A stretch of 50,198 nucleotides of DNA from an uncultured Pseudomonadota bacterium (GTDB lineage Bacteria > Myxococcota_A > UBA796 > JAFGLY01), in the NCBI GenBank assembly GCA_937912125.1, contig CALDOK010000023.1:1-50198 (forward strand), written 5' to 3'. Positions within the stretch are counted from its first letter, which is position 1. Every line of letters begins with the position of its first letter. Under the pieces are notes generated by a model that was not told where the DNA came from, did no database searches, and saw only the letters and a list, made by a program, of their open reading frames with translations. A program made the position numbers and the translations under genes. This document shows, piece by piece, positions 24,159 through 32,607 of this stretch.

Positions 24159-26369
24159 TCAGAACGCCACGCCCACCCCCGCCACGAAGCCGGGCCCGTG
24201 GCGGAAGCAGCCGGTGCAGTCGGGACCGGGCCAGCGCCAGAGCCAGCCCGGGGCCGCCTCGGTGTTGCCCTCCATGGGCAGCCACAGGTCCCAGCTGGGC
24301 CCGAGCACCAGATCCACGGGGCCCGCCAGGGGGCACTCCCAGACCATGCGTGGCTGGATCAGCAGGGCCTCTCCGTTGCCCTGCTGGGCTGGACCGTAGA
24401 AGGCGACCAGGGCCTCGATGGCGACGCGGTGTGCGTGGATGGGGACCGCGCCTCCGATTCCCCAGCGCCACGCCGGGGTCTCCTGGCTGGACAGGCCCAC
24501 GCCCAGCAGGCTGTAGACCAGATCGCCCCCCAGGTGCAGCTCGATGCCGCCCGGCTCCCGGGCCGTGGTCACCAGGTGGATCTCGTGGCGTCCGTCGCGC
24601 ACCAGGTTGATGAGGCCTACGCTGGCGCGCCCGGTCTCGGCGACGTTCACCAAGCCCAGCTGCAGGCCCTGGACGTCGCGGCCCAGGTTGATCAGGCCCA
24701 GCTGCAGGCCCTGGACCTTGCGGGTCGTGTTCACCGCGCCCAGCTGCAGGCCCTGGATCTCAGGAGCCTGGTTGTAGAGGCCGGCGAGCTGCGCTCCCTG
24801 CACCGTGGCCGCGCCCAGGTTGACCGCTCCGGCCAGCTGCAGGCCCTGCATTCGTTCGGCCGTGCGGTTCAGGGCGCCGGCCAGCTGCAGGCCCGCCAGC
24901 TCATGTCCGGCCAGGTTGACTGCGGCGGCCAGCTGGGAGCCCGCGGCCGGCCCTCGCACCCGGTTCAGGCCCCCCGCGAGCTGGAAGCCGCGCAGGTAGC
25001 CCTGAGTCAGGTTGGTGCCCCCCGCCAGCTGCCAGGCGCGCACGTGGCGGCCCGTGTGGTTGGCACCTCCAGCGATCTGCAGGCCGTTGGCGGAGCCCCC
25101 CACGAGGTTGGTGCCCAGCGCCAGCAAGACGCCGTGGGCGTCCCGCTCCACGATGCTCCCACCGGCGCCCAGGGCGAGGCCTTGCACATAGGCCGAGCGT
25201 CCCATCAGCAGGTTGATGGCCACGTGCTCCACAACCTGGGGATCGGCCCGGGTGGGCAGGGTGTTCACCCGCAGGGGCCAGTGCAGCAGGCCTCGGTCCT
25301 GGCGGCGCTCTCGGCCGCCGCGGGGAGCGCTGGGGGCGCCCTCACGCCAGGTGAGATCCTGGGCGGTGAGCTGCAGTCGCTCGCCCACCGCCAGCTCCAC
25401 CCGAAGCTCGGCCCAGCGATCGGCGCGACGCAGGGTGAGCTGGTAGTGCCCGGGGGCAAGGCCTACCTGCACCGGGTGCTCGGGACCACCATCGAGCTCC
25501 GCCAGCAGGCGGCCCGCGCCGTCCCGGATCCAGGCCTGCGTTGGCTCGCTCGGCGCCAGGGTCAGGCTGGCGCCCGTGCGGTGCAGGTCCGTGAGCACCA
25601 GCTCGCCAGTGCCCGCCAGCTGCATGTCATAGGCCGGGTGCTGGGGCCCGCCGGAGCTGCGGGCGGTCTCGCTCAGGGTGGCGTCGAAGGCGTAGCCGTA
25701 GGCCTCGGCCAGGGTGACCTGCCCGTCTCCGCTGACGTCGGCAGCCCCCCGCAGCCCGGTCACCAGGTAGTGGGTGAAGAAGCTCGAGCCCAGGGCATCG
25801 CTCTCCTGGGCCGCTTCGTCCGCCGAGGCGGAGGTGAGCAGGGCGTAGCCGCGGACGTCGCTGCTCAGCCGCGTGGTCAGCTGGGGCAGGTGCTGGCCGC
25901 CCTTGTCGCGCACCATGGCCCCTGAGGCGCAGGAGTCCACGATGGCCACCCGCACCCGGGCAGGCAGGGCCTCGAGGGTGCTGCGCAGCTCGCCGTAGGG
26001 GTAGCGCTCGCCCCCCAGCAGCAGCCCGTGCTGGTCCGAGTGGCCCGAGTAGTAGACCAGCACCTCGGCCTGCTCGGCGCCGGCCTTCAGGGCCCGCTGC
26101 TCCACCTGCCGCAGGGACTGGCGCAGGGTGGCGGGGCTGGGGTCCCGCAGCAGGAACTGGTCGGCGGGGGCCACGCCCCCCAGCTCCACCAGCACCCGCG
26201 CCATGGCCTCGGCGTCGCTCTGGGCGTGGCGCAGCAGCTGACGCCGGGGGCCACCGTCGTTGCTCCCCACCAGCAGCGCCAGGCGTCGGGGTGAGTCCTG
26301 GGCGTGGGCCCGTGGCCCGAGGCACAGCGTGCCCAGCAGCAGCAGGAGAGTGCGCAGGAGCCAGGACAT
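24159..26369 (-). CDS. Exported caspase-like (peptidase C14) protein with long GxQLAG repeat domain
   Basis: This 736-residue protein has a signal peptide (about 1-23) and a caspase-like domain (about 28-245) with the catalytic dyad His110 in YYSGHSD and Cys147 in VDSCASG. A beta-rich linker follows (about 260-345). Residues about 415-590 consist of roughly 11 copies of an 18-residue repeat of the form GxQLAGxxN. The C-terminal 130 residues look like an outer-membrane-type beta domain (ELHLGGDLVYSLLGVG, ending AGVGVAF). ATG 26369 overlaps the anti-sigma-like gene as ATGA. A secreted protease expressed with its own sigma factor suggests an envelope stress or self-destruction system; this is inference. 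Confidence 0.85.
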   Translation of the reverse strand: MSWLLRTLLLLLGTLCLGPRAHAQDSPRRLALLVGSNDGGPRRQLLRHAQSDAEAMARVLVELGGVAPADQFLLRDPSPATLRQSLRQVEQRALKAGAEQAEVLVYYSGHSDQHGLLLGGERYPYGELRSTLEALPARVRVAIVDSCASGAMVRDKGGQHLPQLTTRLSSDVRGYALLTSASADEAAQESDALGSSFFTHYLVTGLRGAADVSGDGQVTLAEAYGYAFDATLSETARSSGGPQHPAYDMQLAGTGELVLTDLHRTGASLTLAPSEPTQAWIRDGAGRLLAELDGGPEHPVQVGLAPGHYQLTLRRADRWAELRVELAVGERLQLTAQDLTWREGAPSAPRGGRERRQDRGLLHWPLRVNTLPTRADPQVVEHVAINLLMGRSAYVQGLALGAGGSIVERDAHGVLLALGTNLVGGSANGLQIAGGANHTGRHVRAWQLAGGTNLTQGYLRGFQLAGGLNRVRGPAAGSQLAAAVNLAGHELAGLQLAGALNRTAERMQGLQLAGAVNLGAATVQGAQLAGLYNQAPEIQGLQLGAVNTTRKVQGLQLGLINLGRDVQGLQLGLVNVAETGRASVGLINLVRDGRHEIHLVTTAREPGGIELHLGGDLVYSLLGVGLSSQETPAWRWGIGGAVPIHAHRVAIEALVAFYGPAQQGNGEALLIQPRMVWECPLAGPVDLVLGPSWDLWLPMEGNTEAAPGWLWRWPGPDCTGCFRHGPGFVAGVGVAF
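24600..25120 (-). repeat. Coding repeat array of the caspase-like protein
   Basis: About eleven diverged units of roughly 54 bases encode the GxQLAGxxN repeat. The central units share the DNA string CAGCTGCAGGCCCTG on the plus strand almost unchanged, while the outer units have drifted. This suggests recent duplication in the middle. Boundaries are approximate. Confidence 0.7.
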
Positions 26370-27172
26370 CAGGGGGCGGTGGCTTTGAGGATCAGAAAGT
26401 CCGCCTGGTTGATGGAGCGAGGGAGGTCGAGGGGGGCCGTGCTGGCGCGCTTGGGGTCCAGCGCCAGAACGCGGGCGGCCTCGAGGGCCGGGGCCAGGTC
26501 GAAGGGCTCCCGGGCCGTGAGCAGGAAGAAGCGCTCGAAGGCAAGGGCGTCATCCAGCACGTAGCTCGATGGGAGGTCCACGGTGCCCTCAGGCAGCAGC
26601 GCCTTGGACTGGGCGCCTTGCTGGGGCAGGTGCAGGGTGACCCCGCCGCTGCCGTCGATGGAGATCACCGCTCCGTGGGTCCTGCCCAGGGCGGCGTAGG
26701 CCAGCTGCAGCTGGGCTCCGGGGCTGGCCGGGTCTCTGGGCCCCAGCTCCTGGAGGCCCTCGGGTACCTGGCGGAACACGCGCAGGTAGGGCTCGACGCC
26801 CTTTTCGCGGATGCCTTGGTCGAGGAACGGGTGGATCTGGGACTGGCGGATGGGCGAGGGCATCAGCCACACCAGGACCAGCGCCACGGCTGCGAGCTCG
26901 GCGGCCAACCACCACAGCTTCCTGCGGCGGCGAGCGCGGTCGGGGGCGGACGGCGCCGCGCTGGCGCGCTCGGTGACCTGGGCTGCCAGTACCCGCGGCG
27001 GGGTGCGCTCCATCAGCTCGGCCTCGCGCCGGTCCATGGCTGCCAGCCGCTGCGCCAGGGCGGGGTCCTCTGCCAGCGCGGCACGGAGGGTCTGGGCACG
27101 GGCTGGAGGCAGCTCGTCCAGCCGGTACATGGCCAGCTCCCAGTCGGGGAAGGTGTGCTCGTCGCGCTTCAT
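26369..27172 (-). CDS. Membrane anti-sigma-like protein with DUF4384-like domain
   Basis: This 267-residue protein has a cytoplasmic N-terminal region (about 1-85; FPDWELAMYRLDELPPARAQTLRAALAEDP) like zinc-less anti-sigma domains, one membrane segment (about 86-107), and a C-terminal extracytoplasmic domain whose LPSSYVLDDALAFERFFLLTA stretch resembles the DUF4384 domains often found with caspase-like proteins. It probably holds the sigma factor encoded before it at the membrane until a signal arrives. Both ends overlap neighbours as ATGA (27172/27169 and 26369/26371), so sigma, anti-sigma and caspase are made together. Confidence 0.8.
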   Translation of the reverse strand: MKRDEHTFPDWELAMYRLDELPPARAQTLRAALAEDPALAQRLAAMDRREAELMERTPPRVLAAQVTERASAAPSAPDRARRRRKLWWLAAELAAVALVLVWLMPSPIRQSQIHPFLDQGIREKGVEPYLRVFRQVPEGLQELGPRDPASPGAQLQLAYAALGRTHGAVISIDGSGGVTLHLPQQGAQSKALLPEGTVDLPSSYVLDDALAFERFFLLTAREPFDLAPALEAARVLALDPKRASTAPLDLPRSINQADFLILKATAP

Positions 27173-27651
27173 GGCTCGACCTCCTCCAGCTCGGCCACCC
27201 AGGCCTTCAGCCCACGCAGCCGCTTGCGCACGCCCGAGACCGACATGCCGGTCTGCTCGGCCACCTCCTCGAGGGTCCAGCCGTCCCGCAGGTGGAGCAC
27301 GGCCATCACCTTCGTGCTCTCCTGCTGCCCCGCGAAGACTCGCCGCAGGAACAGGCGGGCTGCGCCCTGGGCCTCGACGTCCGGCGCCGCGGCGATGCGC
27401 TCCAGCAGCCCAGGCTCCGAGTCCTCGGGGTGACGGCGGCGAGTGCGGATGCGGTTGAGGCAGACATTGGTGGCGATTCGCAGGAGCAGGGAGGAGGGGG
27501 CCGCGTTGTGCAGGCGCCCTTGGTGGCGCACCAGCTGCACGAAGACGTCCTGCATGGCGTCCTCTGCTTCGTCTTGACCCAGCAGGTCGCGACAGCGGCA
27601 GAGCACCAGCAGGCCGTACTTCCTGTAGAAGGCCTCCACGTCGAGGGGCAA
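27169..27651 (-). CDS. ECF-type RNA polymerase sigma factor
   Basis: This protein of about 160 residues has sigma region 2 (AFYRKYGLLVLCRCRDLLGQDEAEDAMQDVFVQLVR) and region 4 with a helix-turn-helix (LHLRDGWTLEEVAEQTGMSVSGVRKRLRGLKAWV). It is an extracytoplasmic-function sigma factor that directs RNA polymerase to a small set of promoters. TTG 27651 is preferred because GGAG lies six bases upstream; an in-frame GTG at 27789 would add 46 residues of poor coding quality and run over promoter-like repeats. It is the first gene of the sigma/anti-sigma/caspase operon. Confidence 0.88.
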   Translation of the reverse strand: MPLDVEAFYRKYGLLVLCRCRDLLGQDEAEDAMQDVFVQLVRHQGRLHNAAPSSLLLRIATNVCLNRIRTRRRHPEDSEPGLLERIAAAPDVEAQGAARLFLRRVFAGQQESTKVMAVLHLRDGWTLEEVAEQTGMSVSGVRKRLRGLKAWVAELEEVEP

Positions 27652-27690
27652 GGCGGTCTCCGGGATCAGGCAACACCGCTGTGAGCGCGC

Positions 27691-27790
27691 GGTGTCACCG
27701 GGGTATCCCGTTCTGGGAGACACCTCCTTCGCCGGGGCGATGCCCCCAGGAGAGAACGACCCGTCGCGGATCCCTTCGCACGCTGACACC
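27691..27790. promoter_or_regulatory. GGTGTC-containing region ahead of the sigma gene
   Basis: GGTGTCA occurs on the plus strand at 27691-27697. Its complement occurs at 27719-27724 (GACACC) and 27784-27790 (TGACACC). The element lies upstream of the chosen sigma start. Repeated half-sites could be an autoregulated ECF -35 element or an operator; no matching -10 is certain. Confidence 0.3.
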
Positions 27791-27936
27791 CACTACAGCC
27801 ACATGGAGGTGTGTGACGACAGGCCTCCTGCGACCAGTGACCCTCGACGCCTGGGAAAAGCCCACTACCACGGTCGTTGGCTCGTTCCATCGACCTACAT
27901 CACCCCCTGACCTGTGCAGGTAGGGAGCTCGTGTAC

Positions 27937-28497
27937 ATGACTCACAGACACCTCGTCACAGTGTTGCTCGCCGTCTTGTTGCTCGCCGTCTCGTTGCTGC
28001 CGCTGGCTGCGCAGGCGCAGGAGCCCAGCGTGGGCGTGCGGATCGAGCAGAGCAGCCAGACCAGCCCCGAGGAGAAGCTCCGCTACTCCGCCCAGGCCCT
28101 CGACGGCATGCGCGCCATGGTCGAGGAGGTCGCTCAGCTGGTGGGAGCGGCCGAGCGCGAGAAGAACATGGCGGCCATCCAGTGTTTCGCTAGGAAGCTG
28201 ACCACCATGCGGGCGCTGCTCGAGGTCTCGGAGAGCTCGGTGCTGCTGCTCCAGCAAGCCCTCGCCGACGGAAAGCTCGTGACCGCCGAGCACGAGTACC
28301 GCAAGATCGCCGTGGCCTCGAGCAAGGTCCAGCAGTTCCGCGCCGAGGCCGCCGCTTGCGACGGGGGCGGCGGCGGAGAAGAGAGGGTCACCGTCGAGCT
28401 CCTCTCGTCCCCCCTGAGCTCCGAGGACGAGACCGCTCCGCCAGTCTTCACCGAGACCTTTGGTGATCAGCCCCTCGAGACCAGCCCGTTCCAGTAG
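27937..28497 (+). CDS. Exported protein of unknown function
   Basis: This 186-residue protein has a clear signal peptide (about 1-27, LLAVSLLPLAAQAQ). The mature part is mainly helical, with a coiled-coil-like stretch (about 45-135; EKLRYSAQALDGMRAMVEEV) containing a lone Cys in IQCFARKL, then a short GGGGEE linker and an acidic tail with FTETFGDQPLETSPFQ. I do not recognise a family. ATG 27937 is preferred to the earlier in-frame ATG at 27877 because the signal peptide follows it directly. It diverges from the sigma-factor operon and could be a target of it. Confidence 0.75.
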   Translation: MTHRHLVTVLLAVLLLAVSLLPLAAQAQEPSVGVRIEQSSQTSPEEKLRYSAQALDGMRAMVEEVAQLVGAAEREKNMAAIQCFARKLTTMRALLEVSESSVLLLQQALADGKLVTAEHEYRKIAVASSKVQQFRAEAAACDGGGGGEERVTVELLSSPLSSEDETAPPVFTETFGDQPLETSPFQ

Positions 28498-28613
28498 CCG
28501 AACACCGCCCTTCGATCTGGCGCGGGGCCGTCGGCCTGGCATCGCCCTGCCAGTGAGCGCCCCGCCGGAGCGCCCGTGTCGTGTCTCCGCGCGGGCGCCG
28601 CGCTGGCTGCCCG

Positions 28614-29705
28614 CTACGGGCTCAGCTCACAGTCGTTGTCCTGGCAGGTGAACGAGGTGCCCGTGCCGGCGTCGAAGCTCTCGCCGCCTTCGGAGGTGCC
28701 GTCCGAGGCGAAGATGTCTTCGGGCGTGTTGGCGCTGAAGTCGCAGTCCGTTCCCTGGACGATCCCCTGGTAGTAGACGAAGATGCCGCCGCCCAGCGGC
28801 GCGGAGTTGCCCGTGAAGCTGACCCGCTCGAGGGTCGCGCTGCCGTAGACCAGCAGGCCGCCACCGTAGACGCCGCTGTCGTCCTGGTTGCCCGAGAAGA
28901 CACCGTCGCTGAGCGCCATGGTGCTGTTGTACAGCCAGATGCCGCCGCTGAAGCCCGTGGCGGTGTTGTCGACGATGGACAGATCCGTGGCCGTGACGTC
29001 ACTGTTGAAGATCGCCATGCCCCCGCCATCCAGCGATCGGTTGTCGTGGATCTGGACCTGATCGAAGCTGGCCGTGGAGTCCCATAGGGTCACCGCGCCG
29101 CCGTCGTCCTCGGCGGTGTTGTCGTGGAAGGCGCTGCCGGTGACGTCGAGGGTGCAGTCGTTGGTGTAGATGGCGGGCCCATCGTTGGCTTCGTTGGCCG
29201 AGAAGACGGCGTCCGAGACGATCACGGCGCCGTCCTGCTCGCAGTAGATGCCGCCGCCCCCTGAGTTGTGGGCCACGTCCAGCCCTGCGCCGCGATCCAG
29301 GGTGACGTTGCGGACGGACAGGGTCACGGCGGGGCCCGCGACGTCCAGGATGGTGCCGCTCAGGCCGCCCGACAGGACCGTGTCCCCGGGGCCGGCGCCC
29401 AGGCCCACGACGTCGACGTCGGCGCGCACCAGCACGCGGGAGTACCAGGTTCCGGGGCAGACCTGGAGCGTGCCGGGGACCGCCAGGGTCACGTACTCGC
29501 CGGACAGGAACATGTCCGTCAGGTCTTGGGTGGCGCCGTCGGTCAGCTCGAAGGTGACGGTGGGCGTGGCGCAGGGCGAGTCGCCTGTGTCGTCGGTGTC
29601 GTGCGGCGAGTCGGTCTCGTCCTGGGGGGCGCTGTCCTGGGAGTCCTCGGCTGGCCCGGGGCAGCCAAGGAGCCACGCGGAGAGGATCATGGGGGTGGCG
29701 CGCAT
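28614..29705 (-). CDS. Beta-helix repeat lipoprotein
   Basis: This 363-residue protein starts with a lipoprotein signal (ILSAWLLGC) followed by an acidic Ser/Thr/Asp tether of about 35 residues. The rest is a right-handed parallel beta-helix of the PbH1/polymorphic outer-membrane-protein type, with successive turns such as GGGIYCEQDG, GGAVTLWDST, GGMAIFNSD, GGIWLYNST, GGLLVYGSA and GGGIFVYYQG. Such proteins are surface-exposed or secreted and may bind or cleave polysaccharide; no catalytic residues stand out. ATG 29705 follows GGAG. It diverges from the HYDIN-like lipoprotein gene. Confidence 0.85.
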   Translation of the reverse strand: MRATPMILSAWLLGCPGPAEDSQDSAPQDETDSPHDTDDTGDSPCATPTVTFELTDGATQDLTDMFLSGEYVTLAVPGTLQVCPGTWYSRVLVRADVDVVGLGAGPGDTVLSGGLSGTILDVAGPAVTLSVRNVTLDRGAGLDVAHNSGGGGIYCEQDGAVIVSDAVFSANEANDGPAIYTNDCTLDVTGSAFHDNTAEDDGGAVTLWDSTASFDQVQIHDNRSLDGGGMAIFNSDVTATDLSIVDNTATGFSGGIWLYNSTMALSDGVFSGNQDDSGVYGGGLLVYGSATLERVSFTGNSAPLGGGIFVYYQGIVQGTDCDFSANTPEDIFASDGTSEGGESFDAGTGTSFTCQDNDCELSP

Positions 29706-29796
29706 CGTCTGCTCCGGTTCGGGTCTACCGCACTTTAGCGCGCTTGTTGCCGGTGCGAACTTGTCGCATACTGATCTTTGTTCGCAGGAGGCTTCG

Positions 29797-31362
29797 ATGA
29801 TCTGGGCTTTGCTATTAGGGTGCGGCCTAGGCCAAGAGCCTGGGCAGGATGACACCGCGACGGTGCCCACCGAGGACCCGGGCGAGGTCGAGTGGGTCGT
29901 GCAGCCGACCTCCCTGGATCTCGGTGAGACCCCGGCGGACCAGGCCGTGGCGGGTGCGTTCACGCTGATCAACACGGGCAAGACGGACCTGTTGGTGCTC
30001 GACCTGGGCGACGATCCCGAGGACGAGCTCGAGCTGTCCCTCATGGACGCGCCCATGTTGCCCCCCGGGGCGTCGGTTCGCATCGAGGTGCTGTGGACGC
30101 CGGAGGCCCCCGGGACGCTGGACTCTACGCTGTCCCTCAGCGTGGGCGGCTCCCCCGACGACGCTCAGCCGGTGACGGTGCCGGTGGCCGGCACAGCCCT
30201 GGGTCCCATCGCCACCATCTCCACCTCCTCCTACGACTTCGGGGAGATCGGCATCGGCTGCGAGGACGAGCTCACGCTCACCCTCACCAACACGGGCAAC
30301 GCCCCCATGGAGGTGGTGTCGGTGGATCTGCACGGAGCGGAGGGGTACAGCCGGGACGCGCCCGAGGGTCTGCCGTGGGTGCTCGCTCCGTTCCAGAGTC
30401 GCCAGCAGGCCGTGCGCTTCTCGCCCGACGAGCTGGGGGAGGCGTTCAGCGAGCTGTCCTTCGAGACGGACGTCGGCGTCGTCACCACCGATCTGCATGG
30501 CGACGGCGTGGTCGACGAGGAGCGGACCCTGAGCTTCGACGTCGGCGAGCAGGGTCGCTCGACGATCATCGTGGACGTCAACAACACCGCCATCCCCATG
30601 TCCTCCGAGGATCAACACTCGGCGAAGTTGGTGGACTCGCTGCCCACGTTCTTCCAGACGCTGCAGGACAACCACGCCAGCTACCGCGCCGCCTTCGTCT
30701 GGAGCGTCTCCGGGACCGTGGATGGAGACTACGCGTATATCGACGAGAGCTTCACCCCAGCGGAGGCCACGGACGCCGCCCTGGCGATGATCGCGCCGGG
30801 GGCCAACGGCGGAGACAACGACGCGAACTTCCGCACTCTGCTCGCCGCAATCGCCGCGAACAGCGACTGGCTCTTCGAGACCGAGGGCTGGTCGGAGTCC
30901 CGCCTCAACCTCCTGACCATCCAGCGAGACAACGAGGCGAGCGGGGGGTCCTGGGGCCACTGGGTCAGCCAGGCCCAGGCCTACAAGGATGACCCCAGCG
31001 ACATCGTCTTTCACGCCATCGCCGGGCCGATTCCCCGAGGCTGCAGCGGCGCGAACCCCTTCACCGACTACGACCAGGCCGTGACCGCGACCGGGGGCGC
31101 CTTTCTCAGTGTCTGCGAGGCGGACTGGAACAACCACATGGCTCAGATCGCCATCGCCTGCCTCGAGGGGGCCAGCGGCATCTTCCGCCTCGAGGGGAGC
31201 CCGATGGAGTCCAGCATCCAGGTCGCGGTGGACAGCGTCCCGGTCAGCGAGGGCTGGGTCTACGACTCGGCCAAGAACGCCGTGATCTTCGAAGAGGACG
31301 CCTACCCGCCCTTCGAGTCCATCGTCACCGTCTACTACTGGTTGAGTGGGGACTGCGGCTGA
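29797..31362 (+). CDS. Lipoprotein with HYDIN-like domains and a vWA-like region
   Basis: This 521-residue protein begins with a short lipoprotein signal (IWALLLGC) and an acidic linker. Two immunoglobulin-like ASH/HYDIN-type domains follow (about 30-140 and 142-250), recognisable by VQPTSLDLGETPADQAVAGAFTLINTG and STSSYDFGEIGIGCEDELTLTL. Residues about 260-450 have the order of a von Willebrand A-like domain (STIIVDVNNT, then AAFVWSVSG and FHAIAGPIP), but the DxSxS metal motif is changed to DVNNT. The tail is beta-rich with two Cys. ATG 29797 follows AGGAGG. The gene overlaps the convergent lipoprotein gene by 38 bases. Function unknown; surface adhesion is plausible. Confidence 0.8.
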   Translation: MIWALLLGCGLGQEPGQDDTATVPTEDPGEVEWVVQPTSLDLGETPADQAVAGAFTLINTGKTDLLVLDLGDDPEDELELSLMDAPMLPPGASVRIEVLWTPEAPGTLDSTLSLSVGGSPDDAQPVTVPVAGTALGPIATISTSSYDFGEIGIGCEDELTLTLTNTGNAPMEVVSVDLHGAEGYSRDAPEGLPWVLAPFQSRQQAVRFSPDELGEAFSELSFETDVGVVTTDLHGDGVVDEERTLSFDVGEQGRSTIIVDVNNTAIPMSSEDQHSAKLVDSLPTFFQTLQDNHASYRAAFVWSVSGTVDGDYAYIDESFTPAEATDAALAMIAPGANGGDNDANFRTLLAAIAANSDWLFETEGWSESRLNLLTIQRDNEASGGSWGHWVSQAQAYKDDPSDIVFHAIAGPIPRGCSGANPFTDYDQAVTATGGAFLSVCEADWNNHMAQIAIACLEGASGIFRLEGSPMESSIQVAVDSVPVSEGWVYDSAKNAVIFEEDAYPPFESIVTVYYWLSGDCG

Positions 31363-32296
31363 TCTCTTCACAGATCTGCAGCTCCAGGTTGCACTCCTGC
31401 CCGTCCGGGCAGTCGGCGTCGCTCACGCACGGGGTGTAGCCCACGACGTCGACGCGGACGGTCGCGGGCGAGGCCACGGTGAAGTCCATGCAGCCCGCCG
31501 TGACGTCGACCCGGTCCTGGGTGCGGCGCTCGAGGGCGCCGCTGGGATAGCCGGTCACGCCGGTGGCGATCAGGGCCTGGAGGATCCCGGCGGGGACCGT
31601 GGCCTGACCATCGTCCTCGAAGCTGCACAGCAGGGTGCCCGGGGTGGCGCCGTGCTGATCGATGTTCAGGCTCAGGGCGATCTCGCCGCGGTTGACCGCG
31701 CCCGACGGGGCCTGCCAGCGGACGAGCAGGTCCACGCCGTCCTCGACCGACCACTCCTCGTCCAGCGGGACGATGGCCTCCACCCCGACCCCGTACAGCG
31801 TCGCAGGACCATATGCGCCGCCCGGCATGCGGAGGGTGATGAGATCGCCTGCGTCGAATGGGGGGGAGGGCAGCGAGGTGTCGTAGTAGGTGTTGCCCGG
31901 GAAGACGGGCTCCAGCTCGACGGGGGCCGCCAGGCCCGTGATGGTGACGGCGCCCAGGTCCTGGTTGGAGGGGTAGGGCAGGCAGGCCCCCTCGAAGTCG
32001 CAGGTGAAGCCTGGCTCGCAGGCCGGGTCGCAGTAGGGGTTGTTGCGTCGCATCAGCCGGCAGTCGCCCTCGGAGGCGATCTGCTCGAGCACGCTGATGG
32101 GCACCACGCCGTCGGCCACGGCGCCGTCGACTCCCGACCGGCCTTCCTCGCTGCTCACCAGGAACCCTCCGAGATCCTGCGCCATGGGGCACTCGCCGGC
32201 CAGCGGTGCCTCGGCGGGGTCCGGGGCGGCGCTGTCCTGGGGCGGTTCGTCTTGGCCGCAGGCCGTGAAGAGAAGAGCGAAGATCAGCGGTGCCAT
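31325..32296 (-). CDS. Cys-rich lipoprotein of unknown function
   Basis: This 323-residue protein has a lipoprotein signal (LIFALLFTAC) and an acidic Gln/Asp/Pro tether. It has short Cys-rich modules near the start (NPYCDPACEPGFTCDFEGACL) and at the end (CVSDADCPDGQECNLELQIC), which resemble the C-x4-C-x5-C knots of myxobacterial surface proteins. The middle (about 110-290) is beta-rich. No enzymatic motif is visible. Its 3' end overlaps the convergent HYDIN-like lipoprotein gene by 38 bases, and the overlapped codons encode the low-complexity tail SPHSTSSRR, so a later frame extension by stop loss is possible. Confidence 0.78.
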   Translation of the reverse strand: MAPLIFALLFTACGQDEPPQDSAAPDPAEAPLAGECPMAQDLGGFLVSSEEGRSGVDGAVADGVVPISVLEQIASEGDCRLMRRNNPYCDPACEPGFTCDFEGACLPYPSNQDLGAVTITGLAAPVELEPVFPGNTYYDTSLPSPPFDAGDLITLRMPGGAYGPATLYGVGVEAIVPLDEEWSVEDGVDLLVRWQAPSGAVNRGEIALSLNIDQHGATPGTLLCSFEDDGQATVPAGILQALIATGVTGYPSGALERRTQDRVDVTAGCMDFTVASPATVRVDVVGYTPCVSDADCPDGQECNLELQICEEISRSPHSTSSRR

Positions 32297-32607
32297 GTCG
32301 GACCTCGTCCCGGGAGGGGGCGGGTCCAGCTTACACCGAGAACCAGCGCCCGGTCGCGGTCACATCGCCAGGCCCCTCTCGCGCCAGCGCGGCTCGATCC
32401 CTGGCAGCACGAAGAGTCCACGGTTCTGTCCCGGGTCGGCTCGAGGGCGTCTGGCCTGGCTTCGGTTGGGCTCCACACCCATGATCCCGGACCGAGATCA
32501 TGCCCCGCGCAGTGGGGGCGCCCGGGCCCCATCGTGAGGAGATATCCTCGGGATGGCAGGCCCCCGTCGGTGTCGCTGCCGCCCCCTCGAGCTCCTGGAG
32601 AGACCCC
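32297..32607. promoter_or_regulatory. Spacer upstream of the YjbQ-family gene, with inverted repeats
   Basis: No gene is seen. CATGATC/GATCATG (32480-32502, nine-base spacer) is a perfect inverted repeat, and a short GAGGA/TCCTC repeat lies further down near 32536-32549. They may mark the promoter and operator of the downstream gene. GGAG ahead of ATG 32608 is the ribosome site. Confidence 0.35.
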
